In this document: positions 45,640 through 56,919 of the stretch, in pieces
Position numbering within the stretch: the first letter of the stretch is position 1
Layout of the letters: every line of letters starts with the position of its first letter
Source: Filosporella fistucella
Lineage: Eukaryota; Ascomycota; Leotiomycetes; Helotiales
Direction of reading: 5' to 3'
DNA: 64,000 nt
Assembly: GCA_030077755.1 (NCBI GenBank)
Contig: JAQJZZ010000018.1
Span: 1,550,001 to 1,614,000, forward strand
Position numbers and translations under genes: made by a program
The notes under the pieces: generated by a model
What the model saw: only the letters and a program-made list of their open reading frames with translations
What the model was told of the DNA's origin: nothing
Databases searched by the model: none

Positions 45640-47284
45640 CTATCCCTCCATGAAGAAATCGTCCCCTCGAACACGTCGGACATTCACAGCGGGTTGGTTT
45701 GCTTGACTGACATCTGGGGATTGCGCAGGTGTGATAACAGGTACAAACACGTTAATGGCCGGATTTTCCGTTCGGACTTCAGCTTCAGCTGTGTCAATCA
45801 CAATTGTGTCCGCATTGACAACTCTGTGTTTGGGTCGTGGTACTTCCTCTCCTGCGAACAACATCTCGCGGAACTCAATGGGAAAGTAGTGGCGACAAAT
45901 TGGGCAGTTGTCTCTTGGCTTGTCATAAACATACTCCGTCAACCAGCGCTTCAAGCATTTCTCGCCAATGATTTGGTTGCAGCATATAACAAGCTGGATA
46001 GGGGCTTCGATTTCACCCTCTGGATTCGCAACCGCAACCTCGTCTTGACAGATGACACAATGCTTCGAATCGTCTGGTACTTCCCAGGCTTCAAGACATT
46101 GGTAACCGATATGAGTGAGTTCGTCCTGTCGTTGCTTGATGACAACGCTGAGACGATCGGCCATCAGCATTCCCAAGAGAACCTTTGCACCATAGGCTGT
46201 TGTAGTAATGAAGACTACTCCTTTCTTGACCTCTCCCCAGGTCGATCCCTTCTTAGGCTCCATGTAGCCAAAGCATGCCTCATATGCCCAATCAAATTCA
46301 GCAAGAAATTCCATGACGGCGCCAACATAATCTCTCTCCTTCAGTGGGCGAAGTGGTGGATCAGAGCGAAGCTTCAAATTCATCTTGACGCACCACTTCT
46401 TGAGCAAATCTCTGATCAGATCTGCAACAATTACCCCCAGGGATTCTACGACTGGCTCTTCAAGGGCTGTGAGCTTGCCAAAGTCAGCTATTTTCTGGGT
46501 GTCAAGGTACTCCTTGCTTGCTTCTCGGGCAATGCGAGTAAAGCCTGGCAAGAGTGGAAGGCTCTGAAACTCCTGAGATATGTTAGCTGTGTCCCAGCTA
46601 TGTTCCTGTGTAGCTTCAAGAAACATTACCCGTCCTGGGGGTGCCCATGCTCGCGGAAATGTAACGATAATCTAGTCATTTAGTGAGTGCTCAGGGTACG
46701 AAGATAGATATTTTCAAGTGATTCCAATGTCAAGAAGGCAACAAAATACATCACGGAAGAGCCAAGAACACTTACTGGCTTAGCTGTCTTATGCATTGCT
46801 CGTTCCTTGAAGACCAACTTCACTCCTGCACGATTCATAGCGACACGAATGACATCAATCTCATCTTTTGGCAAATCATCTTGATCTTTACCGTCATTAC
46901 CGAGGTGAGACACTGTCCATTTCCAGCAAAAAATCCAGATCATCTCGGGAGTGAGGGTTTCTGCTTGCTTTGTTCGCTCTTTCATGAAAATGGCGACTCG
47001 TTCTGCTGACCAACCCGTGTATCTATAAACACACTCACAAGTCAGTCAACATCTCAATTGGCGAGACAAGAAATTGGCCAACATTCAGGCTGCTAATGCG
47101 AGTTACATGTCCACTCCAAATCAATGGCTTTAACGTACTGAGTGAGACCGATGAGTAGCACGGTATTCTCAGGGTCAAGATCTCCAACATGGATACCTCT
47201 GCAAACACGGAAGAATGTTCTTGGTGATCTTCGAGTAGGTGGAATCATAATCTTCGCCTTCGAGGTGTGGTTCGGAGCGGCCAT
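45640..47284 (-). CDS. RING-like protein with altered zinc ligand, function unknown
   Basis: Exons: 47139..47284, 46776..47022 and 45640..46671, giving 474 residues. The splices join GLTQ|YTGWSAERVAIFMK and KTAKP|IIVTFPRAWAPPGRV. The N-terminal two thirds is helical with no family I know. Near residues 345-400 lies a RING-type segment: CVICQDEV, then VICCNQIIGEKCLKRWL, then NCPICRHYFP. Normal RINGs of this shape read C-x-H before the third pair (as in CGHxxG). Here the His place is Gln (C-N-Q). The C-terminal tail is Val/Asn/Pro-rich and disordered. An E3 ligase role is possible but weakened by the missing His. A 392-codon plus-strand frame overlaps it and is taken as a shadow. Confidence 0.78.
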
Positions 47285-50047
47285 TGTCAGAAGCTTGTAT
47301 TGCCAATATTATGAAGGGCAATGCTCGACGTCAGGCCAAAAGAAGTTATTGATCAGAGATCGCAGTGACTAGGTACGGATTGCTCGCATCAAATGTCTTA
47401 TCTGAACACAGTGTGTTAGCATGTCAGCCCCAAATGCCAAAGGACATTTTGTATCGTTTGATAATGCTGCAAAAGAAATTGGGCAACTTACATCTGAAGC
47501 AGACCTGCAGTAAATAGCGAAGTGGTTAACACTCCTGGAGAATTTCAGTAATGGTATTGTACAAAGAACTCTCACTGGTGCGGAGATATTTGTAAGTGTG
47601 AGTAGATAGACACGAACTGAAAAGAGGGGAAGATTTGATCAGATTGCAATTTGATCACAACGCCTTCCAAGATACAACACAGGAGTGGCGAGAGACAAAG
47701 CATAAGTCTCAGAATCTTTCCAAGTGCCAAAGGTCACAATGTGACAAATTGCAGAAGAAGGTTGTGATGTGTTGCAAAGAGGATTTGAGGAAGAACGAAC
47801 GTACTCAAATATCTGCCTCTAATTGATTGGGTAACCAGTCTACGCTGACTCAAAGTATTGAATGAGATGCGGTTGTCTGAAGTCGGAATGGTAGTTGTGA
47901 TAGAGAAGACCTTACAAGTTTCTTTGTGGGATATGTTGCTCGGGGTAGGGCTGAGAGGTGAGAATTTCCTGAGCCTATGGCCTCGCGGCCTGAAAACGTG
48001 GAAAATAGGTAGCACTTAGAGCAAACCTGGTTTAAAGAATAGTTAGCACGCTGATTGTCGTAGGGAGGTAGAATTTTGTGAGTAGCACATCTTGGTGATT
48101 TGCTGGAGGACGTGAAAAGGGGAAGCAACAAGCGAATTACAAGACAACGGCGATAAAGGACAGCCGCAAAATAAGGAGTAGATATTGTCCAAAGGTATTT
48201 GACGCGTATATTTGCTCACCTGATAAAACTGACACTTTCTAGAGTGCTGCCTTTGAAAAGGAGGAGTATCTTGAAAAAGAACAAGCGGCGGCGTAGGTAT
48301 TAACAGAAGTGTTGGAGTTGCACGTCTTAGCACCGCAATGAAGCTGAAACGAATTGCAGAACAGGTACGATTAAGGTTGATCTGAGTGACTCTGCTGATG
48401 CTAGGCTAATGATAGAAGCTGCTGGGAAAAGAGTGGAGGAGGAAAGCCAAGAGTTGGTGTCAAATTGTGGACTATTGATGTCAAAGGCATAGGAAATGAG
48501 AGTTGATATACTCAAACATCGTCCGAATTTTATAAACCTTTGAGTCAATAGGTCAAGACAACGGAAAATTTGCGCGATTACCTAGAAGGTAAAGAAACAA
48601 TTCGGAAAGAGCGAACTTTCGACTTGGTGAATAGTGATATGACTCAAGAGAGGACCAAATCGCAGCAGTGCGGTTTGTTGAGTACCTCGCATCCAAATAA
48701 GACTTCAGGACGTTTTGCGTTAGAGTAAGGAATTTGTGCATTTTGTGGCTGGCTAATTATGGCAAAACACTCTCAAACCTAGCAGTGTATAGGTAATCTT
48801 TAGTACTTTCATAGCTATGTGTCAAAGAGTAATTTGCAAGTTGCTTTATACTTTTTCCACTATGCTAATATATAAAGATATACTTGCATTTGTGGGTAGT
48901 CCAGCCTCGTGTCGAACTGCATCATGAGGATGTCATTCAAATGCACGCTCTGTGAGTTTTGTAGAACTCTCAGATTAGATCAGGTTCGTCATTTGAGTGT
49001 CTTCGGTATAGGGTAGAATAATGTCTCGAGGAGCGGTGGATCAGACAACGATAAAGTCGTGGCACTCAAAAGAACAGAGACTTGCATTGGTCGGATTGCA
49101 GCTCGAGCTCAAAAGACTCTCACCAGAGGTGGCTCTAAAGCCCCAACGAGGTGGTTTGACTTCCTATTGAAGGAAAGGCTTGTGATATATCTCAAAATTT
49201 TTGTTCAAGAAATGGTATCTTCTCATGATGTTCTCATATCGAGGCAAACGGGTTGATGTCTTGTCCTTCGTCTTCATCTACATCAGTTGAGATAAATGAA
49301 TCTCAAATCTGCAGAGGACGATGTGCCTGGCGAGCCAACTAACTTTACATAATGCTCCTTCTGGAACAGATGCACATGGCACTAAATTGTGCATTGATAT
49401 AACAGTTCATCGGAGGAATATGTTACTGTATGAACAATGACCTACAATCTGTGAAGAACTGAATTTCAATTGAAAATCGAATCTCTCAGTGGACAAAGCT
49501 ACAATGGATATTGCTTGACAGAATACTTTTGCATTCAGACTTATTGACATTGTTCTGCAGTACTTTCGTTGTTTCTGCCCCGCATGCTACTTCGATTGGG
49601 TACGGCTCTTGCATGAGGTATCACAGATGATTGATACCTCACGCAGACAACGACTCCACAGGAACAGGAACACAGACTCTCAGATTGCGGTAACAACCAC
49701 ATGGCAAAGCGGAAAATACTGTATTAATACATCAGACCAATCCCTATCAACATCACCTATCACATTGCTTCGAGGAGGAAATATCAGCCCGAGAGATATC
49801 AAACACACTTCCAAGCATTTCGTCCCGTACCTCTTAAATGACATAGGAGTGACATCGGAATTGGCTCTGGTTGTCCGCGTCTTCAAGATCTACAGGCAGG
49901 ACCCTGGAAAGCCACCCTCAACGCGCCATTTCGTAAACGTGCATCTCGTGAAAATGCAGATCCCCCACTAAAGAGGTCGGGACTGCGACATTTTTCTTGA
50001 GATGATGCTGTAGGCTGTAGTTGAAGAACGATAATCAATCAGATAAT
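47285..50047. other. Long intergenic region
   Basis: About 2.8 kb between two minus-strand genes. Small frames occur (for example 49021..49170, a 49-codon frame starting MSRGAVDQTTIKSWH; and 49627..49971, plus), but none has a motif or splice support. No RNA gene or repeat was recognised. Confidence 0.4.
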
Positions 50048-51061
50048 CTAGAACATATTGGCAATCGAAAAGCTAACAGCCGCTTGGCTGTAAGTGATTG
50101 GGAGGTCTAGCGTACGGAGATGGGTCCCAGGACGGGTCCATGAGCGGTTCACGATCTGCGGTGGCAGCTGGGGATTGACATATGTCTTCTGTGGTTGGAG
50201 AGAATACTCCGAATGGGAAGCATTGAAGACGATAATTAGAATTCTGTACATAAGCTCATGAGGTAGTATAGAGGAAATCGGTACCGTGGTGGAGTGGCAA
50301 TCCTCAACCCACACTTCCAAGAAGATCTTTACGGCTGTGGCTTCTGATATTAGAAATAGGTCCCATCGCAAGCAGAATTTTCTTGTCCTTGTAGGCTCAT
50401 AGTCCCATAAACAGAAGGTGATTTGGCCAGAACATTGTAATGGAGGGAAGATCTCAAGAGATCGCCAGTGGTGATTGCCCCCAGAGGCAAAAGCAGAGTA
50501 GGTTTCGAACGTCTTTGAAATGTCTTGGCTGCCGACTTTAGACTCCCAGGCTCCCCATGCACCGAAGTTTTCCACCATCAGAAATTCCACAGTGAGCGGA
50601 GCATCAGTAACTGGTTCGGGATACAGTACTGTGGCAGTCAGTCGGGGAAGCCAAAAGCTGCAGCGGCACAGAACTCTATTATTGAAACGACGTGCAGAGT
50701 GTTTCCCAAAGGTCCTTAATTTACTCTCTGACTCTGGGTGGCCGCATTGCAGGGAACTTAGACATGCGAAATATCCATTTCAATAATATCATCCCAATTA
50801 TCAGTCTCGGTCAGTGCTTACAGACCTTAATTGACATATCATTTTTCTACCACGGTGTTTCTGCAGCCTGGGTATAACGGTGGTAAAGCCGTTAGCGAGT
50901 AATGCGAATCGGCACTCTTTGGCTTGCATGACAAGGGATCGAAGACAGATCGTGGTCATAACCATGGAAGCCCAAAGATCAAGAACAAGGTGGTCGATGT
51001 CGAGTACACAGTACGGTATGTTTTCTCTCACGGACGGCCATCGGCTGGCATGGGATGGCAT
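50048..51061 (-). CDS. Unknown protein, probable two-exon gene
   Basis: Exon 2 is 50048..50756. Its frame is open without an in-frame ATG until far inside (50578), so an upstream exon is needed. The best partner is 50826..51061, from ATG 51061. Donor GTCTGT and acceptor CTAAG (69-bp intron) close in phase, giving 314 residues. Exon 2 looks like real protein: TVLYPEPVTDAPLTVEFLM, GAWGAWESKVGSQDIS, QCSGQITFCLWDYEPTRTRK, SSILPHELMYRILIIVFNAS and the end LPITYSQAAVSFSIANMF. I do not recognise the family, and see no signal peptide or catalytic motif. Exon 1 is much less certain, as a stronger GTAAGC donor lies 5 bp away in another phase and a plus-strand frame overlaps it. Confidence 0.55.
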
Positions 51062-53126
51062 GGTCAACGGTTAGCAGGGCGAGGACGCAGGCATGATGGA
51101 TTCAACCATAGCTTGCGATTGGAGCATTTAGGGGGCCCCGAATTTGGAACCTGGATAACCATATCCGCCCCGTTCAGTTTCTGTTCCTGCCTCGCCAGGG
51201 AACAGATAAAGCAGCACCTAAAAGAAACGACAGATCCTCAGAAGATTGAGGTCTGTTCCGACTCTTGTGATGGTTAAGAATAGTGATATTCTTTCGATAG
51301 CCCAGTGAGCGGGTAAGCTATCAGACATAGTCTGTAATGCTTGAAGTTTGGGAATGATGAGAAGCCTTAGTTTCTTCAAGTCGGTTTGATTTCTTGAGTT
51401 TGCTGTTGAGTGCCGCTTTTCATTTCCACTATAAGCTGCCTGTCTCAATGTCCATTCGCCTCCAGCAAAACCAGTCAGCAGGCCGTCTCTCGCTAGCAAC
51501 CCCGTAAATCTGGGGTAAGGGTAAGGATAGGGGTAGGGATAAGGCATGGGAATAAGGAAATCAAAAAAAGGAGAAATTGGCTGAGCCGGTTGATACTCGG
51601 CTTCCGGGAAACAATAGAGTAAGGTATGGGTATGGTAGAGGCACGTCGGGACCAGATGAAGACCTCGAGATGACTTGAGACATTGTTGAAAGGTAAAGGA
51701 AATTGAGCCTCAAGGGTATCTCTTCAGATCATCAAAGCTCCGCCATATGTTACGATCTTATCATTAATAGTAAACGACATACGCGGAATGAGCAAATGCC
51801 AATGATTCGTATCGTTCCGTTCCTTTCTCAACAGCCTTTCGGAGATTATGCCGCCATCAATGTCTCTCCAAGACCACGACTCTTTTTTGGGAAACACGGC
51901 ATCTTTCCAACGTGGATAGGGGATGCGAGAGGAGGGAAGTGGCTGAAGAAAGTTCGGAATACTTTCCCACACAGCAAGGGCATCTCGCAAGCTTCTCTCG
52001 GCAAAAACCCGATGTGAGCAAGAGAAATCTCCTATACTTCCGCGCACCTTGTGGCACAGTATCGAATTTGGTAGTCATCAGACATGTACTGACAATGGAA
52101 GTTACAGGCAGAAAACTGCAGAAAATTAAAGTTCCTCATATCCCTGGCCAACAATATCTCTCTGTCTAGCATATGGTAATTCAAGCTTCAGTTTCATCCC
52201 ACCCAGGGTTTATTGTGTACAGTACATGAGGAAATTGATATATGCGGCAAATTTGCAGTATGATCAGGTCTGGCCCGTGGTAAATCTAGTCACTCATCGG
52301 TGGTGACGAGGATGGCCAGATCTTTCACCAAGATCCCCAGGATCGAAACGTGCTTCGTTCCGGATTGGCTGATGGCTTTTGTGTTGCAGCTCAGTGCAGG
52401 CAGTTGAAGGATCGCGCAGTCTGTCTTCTTCCAAACGGACATAAAACCACGTCATTTTGATGGCATCTTTTCCGGATAAAAATGGAGGAGCCAAGCAGAA
52501 GCTTGGAATATCAACTGCTGCTGCGAGGGTAAGAGTGAAAGGGCGAGAAGGGACATGAAGAAGCTGCAGAGTCGAAGCAAAGGAACGGCACAGGGACAGG
52601 ATCAACAGAGGATGACAGTTCAGGTGGCTTGCAAAAGCTGGGGTAGCAGGGAAGTGTCCAAACGGGGTTGAGGAGGGTGGCATGCGAAGGGTCACTAGCA
52701 GGCTTGGCCTTCCACACTCACACCGGCCCAAAGTATTATTGAGAGGCGCACTGAGAGAGGAACACGCAGAGTGAGAGAGGGAGTGCAGGAAAGGAACAAG
52801 GACAAGGCAAAGTTGTGCAGGAGTTGGTGCACAGCCAACGTCCTGCATTGCGTTGCAGTCTGCAGTTGGTGGCCGGACACCGAGTGGAAGGAGAGAGTTC
52901 GTTTGATCGGTTGCTCACTTGGTGCACATGGCCATCGCCATGGATGAGGTGGTGATGGATGAGGAGTTCTGGCTTATCGTTCGTTCGTTCGTTCGTGTGT
53001 GAAGAGACTGGCGGGCTGAGAGGATTCCACCCTCCATTGAGCATCCAATCCATACAAACTCCTTTCCAAACACACACAAGCTCACCCAATCTCTCCCTCC
53101 CGATTTAATTTACAAGTACTTATATA

Positions 53127-53302
53127 AAAAGTCGACCTCTTGAAGAATGTCTGACAAATTGATAAGTAATCAATAGAAAAGTCCCTTGAATGGTAAGAGC
53201 TTTTTCGATAATATATTGTTCGTACTTTGAATCTCTATATTATATTTAGTTGCAGTGTGTAAATCGGGCAAGGGAGTTAGGCGTTAGGTCGACGTTCGAC
53301 AA
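53127..53302 (+). repeat. Dispersed 176-bp repeat, copy A
   Basis: Aligns over its whole length with 61760-61935 in the same orientation, with small gaps. The identical 15-mer AGAGCTTTTTCGATA lies at 53196-53210. The ends carry an 8-bp inverted match, GTCGACCT at 53131-53138 and AGGTCGAC at 53286-53293, which hints at a MITE-like element. No target-site duplication is visible and no protein is encoded. Confidence 0.7.
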
Positions 53303-55770
53303 GTTTTCGTGTGCCATTTATTGGTTCAATCAGAAGTCACTTCTCGCTCGCGCACTCACTCTCACTCACTCTCACTCTTACTCTTCCACTCGCTCGTAAA
53401 CCCCTACCCTCGTCAAAAGCCACCGAAACTTCCTCCACTCTAAATCTTTAGTCTTGTCCACTCTGTCACCTGAGCAGCAGAAACTCTCCAAATATGGAGC
53501 CGACGGAGCACGGTAATAATAATCTTGGGCCGAAGAGGGCTTGCCGCAGAACGGTCCACAAATGCAAATCTACTTCGGGATGCATACGCTTGTCGAGTCA
53601 ATCTGCCAATAGGCGATAATGAGCCTAGGAGCAGCTCGAGCGTTGCTTATCACCGTCGTCATGAAGTAAGGTACGCCGAATTGCAAGGTTCGAGCAACGA
53701 AAGCTGGCGTTCAGACATCCGTCTATCAAACGCAAAAGACAGCATTCGCTCTTATCGATGTCCTTGTCGTCGCCACGCAAAGCAAGCAAGGTACCATATG
53801 CTGATATGATGCCATCCTGGCGGGTGTCTTATCACCTCGGTTTCCTCCCCGATTAATTGACAATCGATTTCGCGCTATGGTCACAGACTGACCTTCCAGA
53901 AAAATCCTCGCGAGCAGCTGGAGCGGGGATAAGATTGTGGAGATGGGGTTTAATAAAACAGAGGGAGATTGCACCAAGAAGCTTTGAAACTTCAACGTGA
54001 AGAGGCAACGCCATCACATTATGATTGTTCGGAAGTAAGCACTGAACGACTTGGAATAGTGGAAAACTTTCTTGGATACATTTATCTCTAGGCTTGTCAA
54101 ACTCCCAGACCTTCGACCGGAGCTCGGAGAAAATGGTGCTGCACAGGAGTGGATATTTACAACATTAGTGATTTTGAAGGGCAGCACCTCAGTGTTTGAA
54201 AGAACTCTTGGTGCGGGTAATCCGGTGATGCGTGAGCCAATTGAAGACTCGGAAAAATATACCGTATTCCGTATTCACGCAATTCCTGTGTTGAACCTGT
54301 GTGCCAGTCATGGATAAGTCTGCAGATTCTTATCAGCTGCTCGTTGCCGTTGTGAGGCAATTCTATGGTGTTGTAAATAACGTTTCAAGGGTTTGAGACC
54401 GAACTGAGGTGTCCGCTGATCCAAAGCCGGAGCATGGTGCAACCATGAAATGTAAAAGACTCAAGTGATGAGAATTGAGTGACAGTGGCCGACTGTTCCT
54501 GGGATTGATAATTTCGACTTTGCAGGATGAGTCGAGCCGAAAGATTTTGATAGACCCTGCCCTCATGCCCTGCTTGCATATCGGATTAACTGCAGAGTAG
54601 TATTAATATCGATTTTAGCAGCGGCAGTCTCTCCACGACTTTAAACAGATCAACCAGTTAGAAACACATCTTGAATTGCCTCTTTTCTCGGGACGTCGTC
54701 TCATCTGGGAAGGTTTAGGGTATGGTAGATATGTTTTGGTAGCATCTGGCAATCTCGAGATGTCGAATTTGGCCTTATACACTCCGGGTCTCCCTTGTTA
54801 TGCCTTGGCTCCGTGATCAAAGTCCAAACTGTGCCTGCGCGGCCAATCCTTCATCCATAGCTTCATCGTCCGCTACTGGAAAGTATCTGTGTTGTTGTAC
54901 TGAAGCGTAGTGACTTTCTGTACTGAAGGCTGCAACTACTGCCGTGGTTCTGTCCTACACTGCGCACTGTTGTTAACTCACCCACGCACTCATCTGGCCT
55001 TCGTTGATTCGACTCGACTGGCATATCGAGAGCGGCTATCCTGCTTCCTGACAGACAGACCAAGAACCAGACCAGTCCTTCAGAAGCAAAGCTGGACTGC
55101 ATGGACTGCAAAGTAACCTGTTCCCTCCCAGCTAGCCATGGTGTAGCGCAAGTTAGGGCAATCCGTAGAGCATAGTAGTCGTAACTGTGGGTAGCAGACA
55201 CATAGAAGTAGTAAGCCATGCTGGAAAAGAGCAACAGTACGTCCGTAGCTTGCATTGTTTAATTCCAATGAAATCTCCCTATCCCGAGCCATGCTTGCCG
55301 TGTTCACCATGCTCTGCCATCGCAAGATCGATCCGCACTGGAGACTAGACTGCATCGGTCCACGCTTGCTTTCCTTGAATGCCTTCCCCAGTCCCAGTCT
55401 CGCCAGTGTAGGTAGTGTGCGGTCTTGTACGGAGGACGGAGACGGAGGACTTTCGTAGTGTGTAAATAAATCCCTACTTGAAATCGTCTCAGAGTGAGTG
55501 GAGCACCAATCAATAGGGGGCTGGAGTACTGTTTCTGCGACCCTTGCCAGCGTTCTTCTTCGTCTTTGCCTTTGCTTCTGTATGGAAAGGAAGAGTACCA
55601 TAGCCGTACCTACCTCGAGCTTACTACTGTACTCTTGGTCAGCCAGCAATCCATCCCTATCCCCATGCCCGTCCCATCCCCCATTCTATCCCCAGCCCGG
55701 AGCCTGGTCGCTGAGCGGTTCTAGCTCTGCCCTGTGCGCCATTCTGTGCTGCTCAATGCTGGTCAGACGT

Positions 55771-55800
55771 TCAGTTCAGTTCAGTTCAGTTCAGTTCAGT
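55771..55800. repeat. Tandem pentamer (TCAGT)6
   Basis: Six perfect copies of TCAGT, with a partial unit before and a degenerate GCAGT after. It lies in the leader or promoter of the C2H2 gene. Likely a length-variable microsatellite. Confidence 0.9.
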
Positions 55801-56919
55801 GCAGTGCTCCGTACACTTCCTTCATTTCGGCGTGTCGTTCTAGGTCCTGATCTTGCTGGTGCTTTGCTGCGTTCTTGCTGCTGCTGGCGTCTCGATTCTG
55901 CTTGGCCGATGGTGACTTGCATTGCTACGGAACTTGCTGCTAGCTAAGAACCGCATCGCATCTCCATAAGTTTTCTGTGGAGTCGTTGTTGACCCTTCCT
56001 CGCCTTCTTCCCCAGTACGGCTGCTCCATCGCTGAGCTCTCTGCTTCTGCCGTGCTGCCTCTACTTACTCGTTACTGCGTCGTGCCAAAACCGACCGAGC
56101 CCGCTGCTCAACCTTCCTCTATCCAGTACTTTTCCTGCCTTTCACTCCCTCTTCTGTTCTCTGTCGCACACCACCAACTACTACTGCGGCGAGAGTGAGC
56201 GAGCCCTTCCTGTCCTGTTCACTTCTCCAGTTTCGGAGACGGCTAGCTGCCACAATTGCGACGGCGTTTACAAACCAGACAACTCTAATATTCACAGCCA
56301 CTCGATCTCGCCCGCGTGGAGCAAGAACCTCCCTAGTGCTCCATACATACGAAAGGACGACTTCTCCGAGCAACCGACAACGACGACGGTCGCCGCAAAA
56401 CACCAAACACCATCTCACAGCTTCTCTCTCCATTCACACTCAATTCTGAATCCTCAAGTTCCCTCCTTCAACCCCTCCATTCTTTTCAGCACCTCGACTC
56501 GTCTTGCCCACGCCGCCAACCAAGCAGAAAACGGCCGGCCTCGCATTGCACCAGGCAAGAATATCCACCTTCCTGCGCTGCAAGAGCTCAGGATCGGATT
56601 CGATTCGGCTAAAGCTTGCAACGGCGACTGTGTGGTTGCATCAACGGAAGCGATAAGTGGCAGGCAGAGAAACATTGTGGATTTCTCCTGCACCTCTCGT
56701 TGTTTCGCTGCAAGTCCCCAGTAAGAGAGACCCGCCAGCCTGTGGCCATTGGAAAGCCGTATGTCAACCTCCATTCTAATTCTCTTCCATTGCCACGATC
56801 GTCTCGCCCTCAAAGCCAGGAACGAATGAAATTGTTGAGCCTTTGTTCTATAGCATGCCAAACTTCTCTTCCAGAAGCCGTCCTCAAAGCCTCTCTCACC
56901 ATTTCGCCCTGTCACGACG

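Larger units (their letters stand above)
51062..56919. other. Long upstream region of the C2H2 gene with simple repeats
   Basis: About 5.9 kb without a convincing gene. Contents: a G/T-rich GGTAAG/GGTAGG run at 51512-51545; (GTTC)n at about 52978-52995; CTCACT repeats at about 53354-53377; one copy of the 176-bp repeat at 53127-53302; (TCAGT)6 at 55771-55800; and a pyrimidine-rich leader from about 55500 to 56900. Frames of up to about 190 codons are low in complexity. A long 5' untranslated leader for the transcription factor is likely, since such genes in fungi often have one. Confidence 0.45.

Noticed and set aside
45505..46683. 392-codon plus-strand frame antisense to the RING-like gene
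   Set aside because: Long, but Cys/Leu-rich with no domain. The minus strand has a spliced model with RING ligands. The sense of this pair is the main reason for rejection.
49627..49971. 114-codon plus-strand frame
   Set aside because: No motif and no neighbouring exon that joins in phase. Kept out for lack of support.
52294..52848. 184-codon minus-strand frame starting MQDVGCAPTPAQL
   Set aside because: Ser/Pro/Leu-rich product of a pyrimidine-rich tract upstream of the C2H2 gene.
55080..55649. 189-codon minus-strand frame
   Set aside because: Lies in the leader region of the C2H2 gene, has no motif, and runs across several other open frames.
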